This document shows positions 16,863-25,708 of a stretch of DNA of 64,000 nt, piece after piece. A model generated the notes under the pieces. The model saw only the letters and a program-made list of their open reading frames with translations, ran no database searches and was not told the origin of the DNA. The stretch covers positions 43,075 through 107,074 of the forward strand of contig JAAYVF010000073.1 of assembly GCA_012517325.1 (NCBI GenBank), given 5' to 3'. This stretch comes from Myxococcales bacterium (GTDB lineage Bacteria; Lernaellota; Lernaellaia; Lernaellales; Lernaellaceae). The position numbers were made by a program, and so were the translations under genes. Each line of letters begins with the position of its first letter. Position 1 is the first letter of the stretch.

Positions 16863-16918
16863 ATAGCCCTCCGTTAAATTAATTACATAGGATGCCGCGG
16901 CTTGTGTTGTTCATCACA

Positions 16919-16948
16919 ATTGTAAGAATCGGACCTTTCCCTTGTCAA
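16919..16948 (-). promoter_or_regulatory. Sigma-70 promoter of the AT-hook protein gene
   Basis: On the minus strand TTGACA (16948-16943) and TACAAT (16924-16919) are separated by 18 bases. The start codon lies about 55 bases downstream with a CGGAGGG ribosome-binding site. Confidence 0.6.
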
Positions 16949-17057
16949 TGATCTTTTCGTAAAATTTCGGAAAAATGATGTTTTTCGATTATCCACAATG
17001 AGGCGGACGATTTATTTTTATGGATTGATGTTCCGGGGCGGATCGGCGCCCCGAAGT

Positions 17058-18017
17058 TCACTCGTTTTCTTCCAGGGTCACCAGGCGTAGCGGATCCAGC
17101 GGCGGCAGATCGCCGTAATGGCGGTCGACCAGGTCCAACAATTCCTTTTTGGTATATCGTAGGCTCGTGCCACCCGGCGCGGTCGCGGCCAACGAACCGG
17201 CGGCGTTTCCCCAAGCCAGGCATTCGTTGATCAACTTGCCGTCGAGTAGGGCGGCGGTGAGGGCGGCGAAGAAGTTGTCGCCGCAACCGGTGAAATCGAC
17301 GGGCGTCGTGGGAATAGCCGGCAACTGGACGTCGCCGAACGGAAAAAAGGCCCGCGAACCGCGCGCGCCGAGCTTCAAGGCGATGACCGGCACGCGGGCT
17401 TTCAGAATTTCGAGCGCATCTTCCAGGCGATCCCGGCAGGCGAGCCGCATCGCCTCGCGTTCATTGAGATTGAGAACGTCCAGTTGCGCCAGCAGTTCAT
17501 CGAACCCGGGGACGGCGAGCGTCGGCGCGTTGTCCGAGGCGTCGGCCAATCGGAGCGCCCCGACGCGACGCGACCGGCGCAGGGTTTCCAGGAGCGGTTC
17601 GCCCAGGCGCAGGCCGTCGATCAGGACCGCGCGCGGCCGGTAGCGGTCCACCAGGTCCGGATTCGGCAGCGGCGTCGGATGCTCGTAAGAGAGAAAACTG
17701 CGGTCGTTCTGGTGATTGTAAGCGACGGTCACGCAGGCGCGCGCGTCGTCGTGGATGGTGACCGCGTCGGTCGGCATGCCTTCGTTTTCCATCGTTTCGA
17801 TTAAAAAGCGGCTGGCGAAATCGCGGCCGAGATGGGCTTCGTAGAGGACCTTGTAACCCAGGCGCGTCAGGACGACGGCCGAGGTCAGGCTGCCGCCGGC
17901 GACGATGGTCACGTTTTCGGCGATCACGTCCTCGCCGGGCGCCGGCACGTGCGGCAGACCGGTAAAAATGATATCGACGAACGGATTGCCGCTGCACGGG
18001 ACGAGAACGTCGATCAT
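17058..18017 (-). CDS. PfkB family carbohydrate kinase
   Basis: The 319-residue ribokinase-fold sugar kinase has the N-terminal substrate segment CSGNPFVDIIFTG, a GGSLTSAVVLTRLG segment matching the PfkB GG signature, and the catalytic/anion-hole motif DFTGCGDNFFAALTAAL, in which Cys takes the usual Ala position of GAGD. The ATG at 18017 overlaps the upstream GH4 gene stop by four bases; a longer in-frame extension is only antisense-like reading of that gene. The coupling suggests that the kinase acts on the sugar released or rearranged by the GH4 enzyme. The substrate cannot be told from sequence. Confidence 0.88.
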   Translation of the reverse strand: MIDVLVPCSGNPFVDIIFTGLPHVPAPGEDVIAENVTIVAGGSLTSAVVLTRLGYKVLYEAHLGRDFASRFLIETMENEGMPTDAVTIHDDARACVTVAYNHQNDRSFLSYEHPTPLPNPDLVDRYRPRAVLIDGLRLGEPLLETLRRSRRVGALRLADASDNAPTLAVPGFDELLAQLDVLNLNEREAMRLACRDRLEDALEILKARVPVIALKLGARGSRAFFPFGDVQLPAIPTTPVDFTGCGDNFFAALTAALLDGKLINECLAWGNAAGSLAATAPGGTSLRYTKKELLDLVDRHYGDLPPLDPLRLVTLEENE

Positions 18018-19369
18018 CGGTATGCCCCAATGGTTTCGGGGTGGGCGCGGGCGAACTCCTCGTAAATGCGGTCGATGACGGCGGCGTCGCCGATGAGCGG
18101 ATGGGTGGCCAGCGCCCATTTGGCCGTCTGGCGATTGCGATGCCGGACCGCGAGCACGGTCAGCGTTTCGAAAATCTTCACTTGCCGCACCAGGGGCGCC
18201 AGCCGGTCGGGAATCGCGGGCGGGGCGAGCGGCGTGACGCCGGCGGCGTCGACGCGGCAGGTCACCTCGATGACATCGGAATCCGACAGCCAGGGAATCG
18301 CGCCGCGGTTCGGGTGTGAAATCGCCAGTTCGGTGGGCCGGCGCCATTTCGCTTCCAGCACGTCCAGCGCCACGCCGGCGTAACCTTCGCCCTCGGCCAG
18401 GCTGTGGTCGGGCCGTTGTTTGGCGTCGGTGTCCTTCCAGGCGTATTCCATGTACGAGTTGGAACGGTCGGCCATGCAGGCGGCGTGCAGTTCGAGCAAG
18501 CGCGCCGGCTGGTTCGCAAGCGACGGATCCTTGGCGCCGGCGAAAAAGCGATCGGTGATCCGCTTGACCTTCTGGCCGCGCGTTTCCTTTTCGGCCAGCA
18601 CACTCTGCCGGGCCCGTTCGGGGAGCAGGTAGTAAAAGAGATATTCGTTGGGGAACGCGCCCAGGCGGCGCACCAGGTCGCGGCCGAAGATGCCGAACCA
18701 TTTGTCGATGAATTCGTCGTCGGCCATCAGTTCGCGGGTGACGTCGCGGTCGTCGATCCAGACTTGCATGGTGGCCGAAAGATGATTCAGGCCGAAAACC
18801 CGCAGGCGGATGCGTTCGGGCTCGACGCCGCGGCTGATCGCCACGTATTCCTTCACGTTGTCGGCGCTGTCGCAAATGCCGATCACTTGATGAAAACCGG
18901 CGTCGTGCAGCGCCTGGGTGCAAATGCCCGACGGGTTGGTGAAATTCAGAATCATCGCTTGCGGCGCCAAGGCGCGGGCGCGGGCGGCGATCGCCGTCAA
19001 ATCGACGATGGATCGGGCGGCCATCGCGAAACCGGCGGCGCCCACGGTTTCCTGGCCGAGCGAACCGGCGCGGGCGCAAATCAATTCGTCGGCGATGCGG
19101 CCGTCCTCGAAGCCGGGCCGGATCGTGGTGACGACGGCGTCGGAGCCCGGCAGGGCGCGATCGAGGTCGGTTTCGATTTCCACGCGGAGCGGCAGTTCCG
19201 CTTGTTCGATCAGGTACCGGGCCAGCCGGCCCATGATTTCCAGGCGCTCGGGGCGGATGTCCGTCATTGCGAGGGTGGCGATATCCGCGCCTTTTTTAAT
19301 CCGGCGGATGAGGCTGCGCACGAAAAGGGGCATGCGAATGCCGCCCGCGCCGACAACCGTGAGTTTCAT
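18014..19369 (-). CDS. Glycoside hydrolase family 4 (6-phospho-glycosidase/alpha-galactosidase type)
   Basis: GH4 enzymes cleave glycosides by an NAD- and Mn-dependent redox mechanism. The 451-residue protein starts with a Rossmann motif (KLTVVGAGGIRMPLFV), has DAVVTTIRPGFEDGRIADE, then ILNFTNPSGICTQAL and GICDS, where family members place the metal-ligand Cys, and FGLNHLS with the metal-ligand His. The ATG at 19369 has GGAGAG seven bases upstream and fits the Rossmann start better than the ATG at 19396. It is coupled by overlap to the PfkB kinase. No PTS genes are nearby, so whether the substrate is phosphorylated is open. Confidence 0.88.
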   Translation of the reverse strand: MKLTVVGAGGIRMPLFVRSLIRRIKKGADIATLAMTDIRPERLEIMGRLARYLIEQAELPLRVEIETDLDRALPGSDAVVTTIRPGFEDGRIADELICARAGSLGQETVGAAGFAMAARSIVDLTAIAARARALAPQAMILNFTNPSGICTQALHDAGFHQVIGICDSADNVKEYVAISRGVEPERIRLRVFGLNHLSATMQVWIDDRDVTRELMADDEFIDKWFGIFGRDLVRRLGAFPNEYLFYYLLPERARQSVLAEKETRGQKVKRITDRFFAGAKDPSLANQPARLLELHAACMADRSNSYMEYAWKDTDAKQRPDHSLAEGEGYAGVALDVLEAKWRRPTELAISHPNRGAIPWLSDSDVIEVTCRVDAAGVTPLAPPAIPDRLAPLVRQVKIFETLTVLAVRHRNRQTAKWALATHPLIGDAAVIDRIYEEFARAHPETIGAYR

Positions 19370-19453
19370 CGTTCTCTCCGTTATTGCGGTTCGCAAAGCG
19401 GGGTGATTCTACTGAGCCGGCGCGCGAAAGAAAAGCAGGCCGGCACGGACCGG

Positions 19454-20617
19454 TCAGGGGGCCGGAGTGGACGGATTTTCAGCGGGCGGCAACCCTTCCG
19501 GCGACGGTGTCGGCATGAGCGGCGCGGCTTCGCCGGTGGGCGGGGCCTGTTCCGTGTCGATTTCCACCTCGATCGCCGGCAGATCCGGGTTCGCCGGCGT
19601 CACGACCGGCGGCGGGGTCGAGGCCGGCGGCGCGAATGAAGCGCGATTCGTGAAGCGGTGAATCAGCAATACCGCGGCGATCGCGGCAAGCAGCAGGATG
19701 AGCAGCATCGTGCCGAGTTGCCGATTGGGCTGGGGAGCGATCGAGGAGCGGACCTCCGGCAGGGTCGGCGGGACGGCGGCCGGCGCGGGCCGCGGCTGGT
19801 CCGGTTCGATCGGCGGCGGCAGCGGTTGCTTGCCGGGGCCGTGATAATCTTCGTCGGCGAGGATGATGAGGCTGATGTTGTCGGTGCTGCCGCCGTGGTA
19901 GGCGGCCCGCAACAAAAACTGGCCGAGGGTCGCGCTGTCCGGGCAATCGGCGACGATTTCGGCGAGGGGTCCGTCGGCCAGGCCGCCGGTCAAGCCGTCG
20001 CTGCAAAGCAGCAACGCGCCGCCGGGCGGCAATTGATGCCAGCCGGACGGCTCGGGGAACACGTCCGCTTCCAACTCGGCCCCGGAACCGACCGCCCGGG
20101 TCAGGGCGTGGGCGAAGGGGCTGCGGCTGGCTTCCTCGTCGGTCAGTTTGCCCAAGCGGACGGCTTCCTCGCGGAGGGAATGATCGCGGGTCAGGCGGCT
20201 CAATCGGCCGGGTTCCGGATCCCACAGATAGGCGCGGCTGTCGCCGACGTTGACGACCAAGAATTGACCGTCCTTTGCCAGCGCTGCCACCAGCGTGGTG
20301 CCCATGCCGCGCTTTTCCGGCTCGTCGAGGCCTTCCTGATACACGGCGCGATGCGCCTTTTCCACCGCGGACGCCAGGAGCTTGCGCAGGAATGTTTCGT
20401 CGGGCGCCCCCGTGGCCAGCCCGCTTTTCATCGTGGCCAGAAAAATTTGCGAAGCCAGTTGGCTGGCCCGATCGCCGGCGCGCATGCCGCCCATGCCGTC
20501 CAATACCGCCACCAGGTGCAACGGCCCGATTCCGGAATCGATCAAGCTGTTGATGACGGTGTCCTGATTGACCCGCCGCCGTCCTTGGTGGGTGACGCTG
20601 ACGACTTTTGGATGCAT
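19454..20617 (-). CDS. PP2C-type Ser/Thr phosphatase with C-terminal membrane anchor
   Basis: The 387-residue protein has a PPM/PP2C catalytic domain (about residues 4-255) with the metal-binding motifs in order: RRRVNQDT, VAVLDGMGG, GMGTTLVAAL, VNVGDSRAYL, LLLCSDGLTGGL and GGSTDNISLI. A Pro-rich linker leads to one transmembrane helix (about 305-325, MLLILLLAAIAAVLLI) and a Pro/Glu-rich tail of about 60 residues that would face the periplasm. Soluble homologues (Stp/PrpC) counter Hanks-type kinases; no kinase is in the window. The membrane anchor after the catalytic domain places the active site in the cytoplasm. Confidence 0.9.
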   Translation of the reverse strand: MHPKVVSVTHQGRRRVNQDTVINSLIDSGIGPLHLVAVLDGMGGMRAGDRASQLASQIFLATMKSGLATGAPDETFLRKLLASAVEKAHRAVYQEGLDEPEKRGMGTTLVAALAKDGQFLVVNVGDSRAYLWDPEPGRLSRLTRDHSLREEAVRLGKLTDEEASRSPFAHALTRAVGSGAELEADVFPEPSGWHQLPPGGALLLCSDGLTGGLADGPLAEIVADCPDSATLGQFLLRAAYHGGSTDNISLIILADEDYHGPGKQPLPPPIEPDQPRPAPAAVPPTLPEVRSSIAPQPNRQLGTMLLILLLAAIAAVLLIHRFTNRASFAPPASTPPPVVTPANPDLPAIEVEIDTEQAPPTGEAAPLMPTPSPEGLPPAENPSTPAP

Positions 20618-20726
20618 CGGCCCTTCCGACAGGTGTATTTCGGTACCTTATGGGGTCCGGCTGTTCATTGCAAGTGGAAGCCGCGAGAAAATCGAATCGA
20701 TGGCGGGGAAGAGGCGCGAAGGGCTT

Positions 20727-20763
20727 GACATTCTAAGGCTTTCACGGCTAAGGATAGAATGTC
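20727..20763. promoter_or_regulatory. Perfect 9-base inverted repeat upstream of tRNA-Gly
   Basis: GACATTCTA (20727-20735) and TAGAATGTC (20755-20763) are perfect inverted repeats 19 bases apart. The left arm overlaps a TTGACA (20725-20730). It lies between the divergent phosphatase and tRNA-Gly genes and could be an operator or an RNA hairpin. Confidence 0.35.
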
Positions 20764-20849
20764 TTGCGAAGGATCCTTGGCGTAGCGATTCCCCCCCGTT
20801 GGCGTGGGGTTTGGGACGAGTGAACGTATCGTCGTTTTTTCATTTGTCT

Positions 20850-20922
20850 GCGGGCATAACTCAGTCGGTAGAGTGCGAGCTTCCCAAGCTCGGAGTCGCG
20901 GGTTCGAACCCCGTTGCCCGCT
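20850..20922 (+). tRNA. tRNA-Gly (anticodon CCC)
   Basis: Acceptor arms GCGGGCA and TGCCCGC pair, the D arm is ACTC-AGTCGGTA-GAGT, the anticodon stem CGAGC/GCTCG encloses TTCCCAA (anticodon CCC), and the T arm is GCGGG-TTCGAAC-CCCGT with one G-T pair. The discriminator is T and CCA is not encoded. It lies on the plus strand ahead of yacG. Confidence 0.95.
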
Positions 20923-20942
20923 TTGGCAGGGATTTCCTGGGG

Positions 20943-20971
20943 GGCCTCGATCCGCGTGACGGATCGAGGCC
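20943..20971 (+). terminator. Strong hairpin after tRNA-Gly
   Basis: A perfect 12-base stem (20943-20954 with 20960-20971) and CGTGA loop lie 20 bases past the tRNA. Only TTCC follows, so it may be a processing or partial termination signal rather than a full Rho-independent terminator. Confidence 0.5.
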
Positions 20972-20993
20972 TTCCGTGTAAATTGGAGCCGGA

Positions 20994-21188
20994 TTGAGTG
21001 ACCGTTTGATCCATTGCCCGATTTGCGGCCGGCTGTCGCGCTGGGAGGACGAGCCGCGAGGCCCGTTCTGTTCGGAGCGCTGCCGCTTGATTGATTTGGG
21101 CAACTGGGCAGGTGAAAATTATCGTTTGTCGGCGGATGACGGGGAGGATTCCACCGCGGTGAGCGCCGACCGGAAACAGGAAGATTGA
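20994..21188 (+). CDS. yacG: YacG-like zinc-binding protein
   Basis: This 64-residue protein has the YacG pattern: CPICGRLSRWEDEPRGPFCSE then RCRLIDLGNWAGENY, with four Cys binding one zinc and the typical F-C-S-x-R-C and D-L-G-x-W. E. coli YacG inhibits DNA gyrase by binding GyrB. The start codon is TTG with GGAG nine bases upstream; no ATG gives the right N-terminus. The stop lies just before the TamB-like gene, so they are probably co-transcribed. Confidence 0.88.
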   Translation: MSDRLIHCPICGRLSRWEDEPRGPFCSERCRLIDLGNWAGENYRLSADDGEDSTAVSADRKQED

Positions 21189-21193
21189 ACTCG

Positions 21194-24100
21194 ATGGCCA
21201 AGACCGGAAAGATCCTGAAGCTGCTCTTCAAGATCCTCGGCTATACCCTCGGCGGTATCGTCGGTCTGGTCGTGCTGGTCCTGGTGGCGATCAACTTTTT
21301 GCTCGACACCGGGTTCTTTTCCCGCTTTGTTCTCGACCAGGCGCTGCCGCCCGTCGAAAAAGCGATTTGCGCCAACATCGAGGTCGATTCGCTTCGCCTG
21401 CGGCTGCTGCCGTTCCGCCTGGAGATCAAAGGCGCCCGCTACACCGATCCGGAGAACAAATATCCCTATCCGTTCGCCACGCTCGACCGTTTGTACGTCA
21501 AGGTCAAAACCTTGCCGCTGCTGGCGGGCCGCGTCGAAGTCAGCGATCTCAGCCTGGAAGGCGTCACCAATTACCTGCTGCTCGACAAAGGGCTGGCCAA
21601 CCTGCCGCTTTGCCCCTCGGAACCCGAGCCCGAGGAACCGGAAAAAGAGAGCGAGGAGCCGTTCAAACTCGACCTGCCGATCAAGGTCGACCAATTGCAC
21701 CTCGACGCGAAATTCCGGATGGACATCGCCTCCGAAACGCCCGAACCGACCGAGGAAAATCCCGAGCCGACGCCCTCCACGCCGCTGAACGCGACGGTCG
21801 GCGCGATCAATCTCGACGGCCGGGCCGATCTGCACACCGGCGACGTGCATGCCGAACTCCGGATGGCCGACGGCAGCTTCCTGTTCGGCGAGCTTTACGA
21901 CAAGCTCGACAAACTGGCGATCGACGCCGACGCCAACCTGCAAAGCTGGACCGCCAACGTCACGAAACTCGAAGTGAACCTGCCCGATGTCGCGCTTAAG
22001 GCCACCGCCGAGGCCAAGGATCTGCTCGGCGAAATGGAACTGGCGGCCAAGCTGGGCGTCGATGTCGATCTGCGCAAGGTCAATCAGCTCTTCCTTAAAG
22101 AGCCCCAGGACATGCAACTGCGCGGCGCTTTGAACCTCGAAACCACCGCCGGATTGAAGCTCGGCAAGGAAAAGATGACCTATTCCGCCGCCGGCGCCAT
22201 TCGCCTGCCGGAAGCGGCGGTCAACGAACTGGCCCTGCGGAATTTCACCGCCGAGTTCACCGCCGACCAAGACCAGGCGGCGCTGAAATCGTTCCACGTC
22301 GAAACCGCCGATGGCGCGGTGGACCTGAACGCCCTGGTCGGCCTGGGCGAGGCGCTGCCGCTGTCGGCGCAGGTGGCGATCACCAGCCTCGACGTGGGTC
22401 AGGCGCTGCGCGAATTCGGGATGAAGGATCTGCCGGTCGCGGCGCTGGTGGACGCGGAGCTTTCCGCGCGAGGCGATCTGTCGCCGTTGAAACTCGATGC
22501 CCAGGGGTTGATCGATCTCGCCGACGTGGGCTACGGCGGCACGGTGAAGGTCAAGCGGGTCAACATCAATCTCGACGCCACTACCCGGGGCGCGGAAAAC
22601 CAGGTCCGCGAGTTGAAGGTCATCGCGCACGACATCGCCGCCGGCGGCTCGACGATTCCGCAGGCCACGGTGCTTTTGCAGGGCGATGTCGGTCCGACGC
22701 TGAATAAAATCAAAACCCTGCAGGTCAACACGCCTCACACGAAGGTGCTGGTCGCGGGCGTGGCGAATCTGCAGGGCGGCCTGGACCTGACGGCGGCGGT
22801 GGACCTGGGCGACTTGTCGGAATTCCAGGGCTTCGTCGGCGACAAGGAATTGACCGGGCGCGGCGGGTTGTCCGCCAAGGTCGGCGGAACGGTGAAGAAT
22901 CCCGACGTGCAAGGCAAATTGGGCTTCCACGACATCCGCTTCGACAAGATCAGGGTCGATTCGCTGCTCGCCGATCTCGGCTTCGCCGATCAAAAGGCCG
23001 AGATCAAAAACCTGAAGGTCGAATCGGGCGCGGCGGCTATCGCGCTGGACGCCTCGTACGACATGAAACCCGAGGAACCGGCGCTGACGGCCAAGGTTTC
23101 GCTGCCCGAGACGCAGATCGCCGATCTGCTCGCTTTGGCCGGCATGCAGGACAAGCTGGAAATCGACGGCGCCACCTCGCTGACGGTGGACGTGCGCGGT
23201 CCGCTGAAGCACCTGAACGGCGAGGTGTCGTTGGCCGGCGACAAGCTGGAAGCCTTCGGCGAAAAGGTGGAGCGGATCAACCTGGCGACGCGGTTGGACG
23301 GCGGGGAAGTGATCATCGACGACTTGTCCATCGTCAAGAATCGCGGCATCCGCCCGGTCTTTTCGCGCGGCCTCTGGAAGGCCAAGCCCGACGAGGACAT
23401 CACCGACGCCGAGAAGGAACCGGCCAAGATCACCCTGACCGGCCGCGTCAACCCGTTCGAAAAAACCTTCGACGTCAAATTGCGGACGACGAACCTCAAC
23501 GAAATGGCCAGCGACACCGTGGTGAAGGAAAAAATTCACGCCATGGCCGACGTCGATCTCAACGCCGACTTGTCCGGCTCGTTCGACAACATCAACGGCG
23601 GTATCCGGTTGGCGATTCTCAAGGGACGCTACGAACACCTCGACCTGGGCGATTCGTCCATCGACGTGACGATCCGCGATCAGCGGGTCGTAGTGACCGG
23701 CGAACTGCTGGCCGACCGCAACCCGGTCATCCAGGAGGAAGCGAAGACGGCGCTGCTCGCCGAACCGTCCGGCGGCGAAACCGACGACGACGGCGGCGAT
23801 CCGGATTTTGAAACGCCCCCCGGGCCGGAAAAGCCGGCCGTCAACCTGGGTTCGATCCGCATCAACGCGACACTGGGACTGGACGGCGAGATGCCGCTGG
23901 ACGCCAAGGTCGTCTTCGACAAATTCGACTACTCGACCTTCCTCAAATCGCGCGACGAGGTGAAAAAGCAGATCAAGGGTAAGAAGGGGAAGCCCGATCG
24001 GCTCGACGACAAGGAAGAGGAAAAAATCTTCGCCGGCCTGCTCGACGGCGCGATCACGATCACGGGCAACCTGTCCAAGCCCGAGGCCGAAGCGACGCCG

Positions 24101-25699
24101 GGCGCCGAACCCGCGGCGGCGCCGCTCGCGGTGATCGTGCGGTTCGATGAGCTGCTCTTTCAACAAAACGAATTCATCGTCCGCAATCAGGACGAGAGGG
24201 GCCAGACCGTTCCGTTGGAAATTCACTACGCCAACGGCGAACTGGCCGTGCCTTCCTTCTCGCTGGGCGGGCCCGGACTCCGGCTGCGCCTGACCAAGGA
24301 TGAGTTGCGCGGCGAAAGCTATTTCGTGCTGGACGGCGACGTCGAACTGAACGTGGCTTCGGCCTTCACCGAAGCGTTGGCCGAGGCGACCGGCAAACTG
24401 GTGCTCCACGCCGAAATTCCGGTGGCCTTCGACCTGGACAAGGTGACCGCCACCGCCGTCATCCGGCAGGCCAATTTCGTCGTGCAGAACGTGCCCTCCG
24501 CCATCGAGAACTTCAATTTCGAGTTGGATTTCGCCAACCGCGTCGCCACGATCAAAGCCCTCGAGGCGGATATCGGCGGCGGCCGCCTGCACGGCGGCGG
24601 CACCTACAAGCTGCCGCCGAAGGAAGCGCCGGCGGCGGAAACGACGACGCCGGAAGGCGAGGCGGCGGCGCTGACCAAAGAGGAAAAGAAAGCGCGCGCG
24701 GCGAAGGCGGAGGCCGCCAAACCCAAGGCGCAGATGGATATCTTTATCAAGCTCAGCGACATCAAGACGGCCTACGATCCCTACCTGGAGCTGGCGCTGA
24801 AGAAGGTCGATCTCATCCTCTCGACCCGGCCGGACGGCAAGCTGGATATCTCGGGCGACGTGGAAATCGCCAAGGCCGCGGTCACCTACGACGTCGACCT
24901 GCCGACGATCCTCAAAGCCTTCCAGAAGCCCAAGGGCGGCGCCTCCGGGTCCGAGGTCTACGAAAAGAAGGAAGAGTCGGTCTTCCTCAACATCGGCATC
25001 CGCGCCGACCGCAACCTGTTGTTCGAAAACAACCTGGCCCAGATCGAACTCAAGGCCGATCTGCTGCTCACCGGCTCCAACGTCGACCTGGGCATGATCG
25101 GCACGGTCTACGTGATCAAGGGCCACGCCCAGGTCTGGAACAACGACTACAAGCTGACCTCGGCGGTCATTCAGTTCGTCGACGAAACCCGCATCTTCCC
25201 AGCGTTCGACATCAACGCCCGGACCGAGGTGCGGGACAACCAGATCTTCGTCAACGTTTCCGGTACGCCCGAGCGCTACCAGGTTTCGCTGATGAGCGAT
25301 CCGCCGATGACCGAGCGCGATATCGTGGCGCTGCTGTCGGTCGGCGTGTCGTACGAGGAATTCCAGACCAGCGGCTCGGGCATCAGCGGCGACCAGGCGA
25401 TGGCCATCGCCGCCCAGCAGTTGCTCGGCAGCCAACTGACGACCTATACGGGGCTCGAGTTTGGCGTCGACAACTCCCGCGGCCAGCCGCTCTTCGCGGC
25501 CTCGACCTCGCTGGAAAAAGACCTGAAGGCGACGCTCTTCCGCGCCATTTCCGACCCGACCCTGGCGGCGGAACTCGAGTACAGTTTCGTGCGGTACATG
25601 GCGGTCTATACCGAATGGAGCAATTTCGCGGCCCAGGAGAATCCGCCGTCGAGCGGCGGCTTCGGAGCGGGCTTGCGGCTGAAACTGGAATTCAGGTAG
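21194..25699 (+). CDS. tamB: TamB-like translocation/assembly protein (AsmA-like, DUF490 C-terminus)
   Basis: The 1,501-residue protein has one N-terminal membrane helix (about residues 17-38, GGIVGLVVLVLVAINFLL), long beta-rich repeats with AsmA-like units, and a C-terminal TamB/DUF490 domain (from about 1270: VYVIKGHAQVWNNDYKLTSA, then AFDINARTEVRDNQIFVNV, RYQVSLMSDPPMTERDIVAL) ending in LKLEFR like a beta-barrel strand. Such proteins bridge inner and outer membranes and are thought to aid barrel assembly or phospholipid transport. I chose the ATG at 21194 over a TTG at 21185 that overlaps yacG. It is followed ten bases later by an Omp85 gene, the tamA-tamB theme in reversed order. Confidence 0.87.
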   Translation: MAKTGKILKLLFKILGYTLGGIVGLVVLVLVAINFLLDTGFFSRFVLDQALPPVEKAICANIEVDSLRLRLLPFRLEIKGARYTDPENKYPYPFATLDRLYVKVKTLPLLAGRVEVSDLSLEGVTNYLLLDKGLANLPLCPSEPEPEEPEKESEEPFKLDLPIKVDQLHLDAKFRMDIASETPEPTEENPEPTPSTPLNATVGAINLDGRADLHTGDVHAELRMADGSFLFGELYDKLDKLAIDADANLQSWTANVTKLEVNLPDVALKATAEAKDLLGEMELAAKLGVDVDLRKVNQLFLKEPQDMQLRGALNLETTAGLKLGKEKMTYSAAGAIRLPEAAVNELALRNFTAEFTADQDQAALKSFHVETADGAVDLNALVGLGEALPLSAQVAITSLDVGQALREFGMKDLPVAALVDAELSARGDLSPLKLDAQGLIDLADVGYGGTVKVKRVNINLDATTRGAENQVRELKVIAHDIAAGGSTIPQATVLLQGDVGPTLNKIKTLQVNTPHTKVLVAGVANLQGGLDLTAAVDLGDLSEFQGFVGDKELTGRGGLSAKVGGTVKNPDVQGKLGFHDIRFDKIRVDSLLADLGFADQKAEIKNLKVESGAAAIALDASYDMKPEEPALTAKVSLPETQIADLLALAGMQDKLEIDGATSLTVDVRGPLKHLNGEVSLAGDKLEAFGEKVERINLATRLDGGEVIIDDLSIVKNRGIRPVFSRGLWKAKPDEDITDAEKEPAKITLTGRVNPFEKTFDVKLRTTNLNEMASDTVVKEKIHAMADVDLNADLSGSFDNINGGIRLAILKGRYEHLDLGDSSIDVTIRDQRVVVTGELLADRNPVIQEEAKTALLAEPSGGETDDDGGDPDFETPPGPEKPAVNLGSIRINATLGLDGEMPLDAKVVFDKFDYSTFLKSRDEVKKQIKGKKGKPDRLDDKEEEKIFAGLLDGAITITGNLSKPEAEATPGAEPAAAPLAVIVRFDELLFQQNEFIVRNQDERGQTVPLEIHYANGELAVPSFSLGGPGLRLRLTKDELRGESYFVLDGDVELNVASAFTEALAEATGKLVLHAEIPVAFDLDKVTATAVIRQANFVVQNVPSAIENFNFELDFANRVATIKALEADIGGGRLHGGGTYKLPPKEAPAAETTTPEGEAAALTKEEKKARAAKAEAAKPKAQMDIFIKLSDIKTAYDPYLELALKKVDLILSTRPDGKLDISGDVEIAKAAVTYDVDLPTILKAFQKPKGGASGSEVYEKKEESVFLNIGIRADRNLLFENNLAQIELKADLLLTGSNVDLGMIGTVYVIKGHAQVWNNDYKLTSAVIQFVDETRIFPAFDINARTEVRDNQIFVNVSGTPERYQVSLMSDPPMTERDIVALLSVGVSYEEFQTSGSGISGDQAMAIAAQQLLGSQLTTYTGLEFGVDNSRGQPLFAASTSLEKDLKATLFRAISDPTLAAELEYSFVRYMAVYTEWSNFAAQENPPSSGGFGAGLRLKLEFR

Positions 25700-25708
25700 G
25701 AGCACCGG

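Noticed and set aside
17058..19079. A 673-residue reading of the PfkB kinase with a long N-terminal extension
   Set aside because: The extension is the shifted reading of the GH4 gene, Arg/Pro-rich without domains; the ATG at 18017 has the family N-terminus and the typical ATGA overlap.
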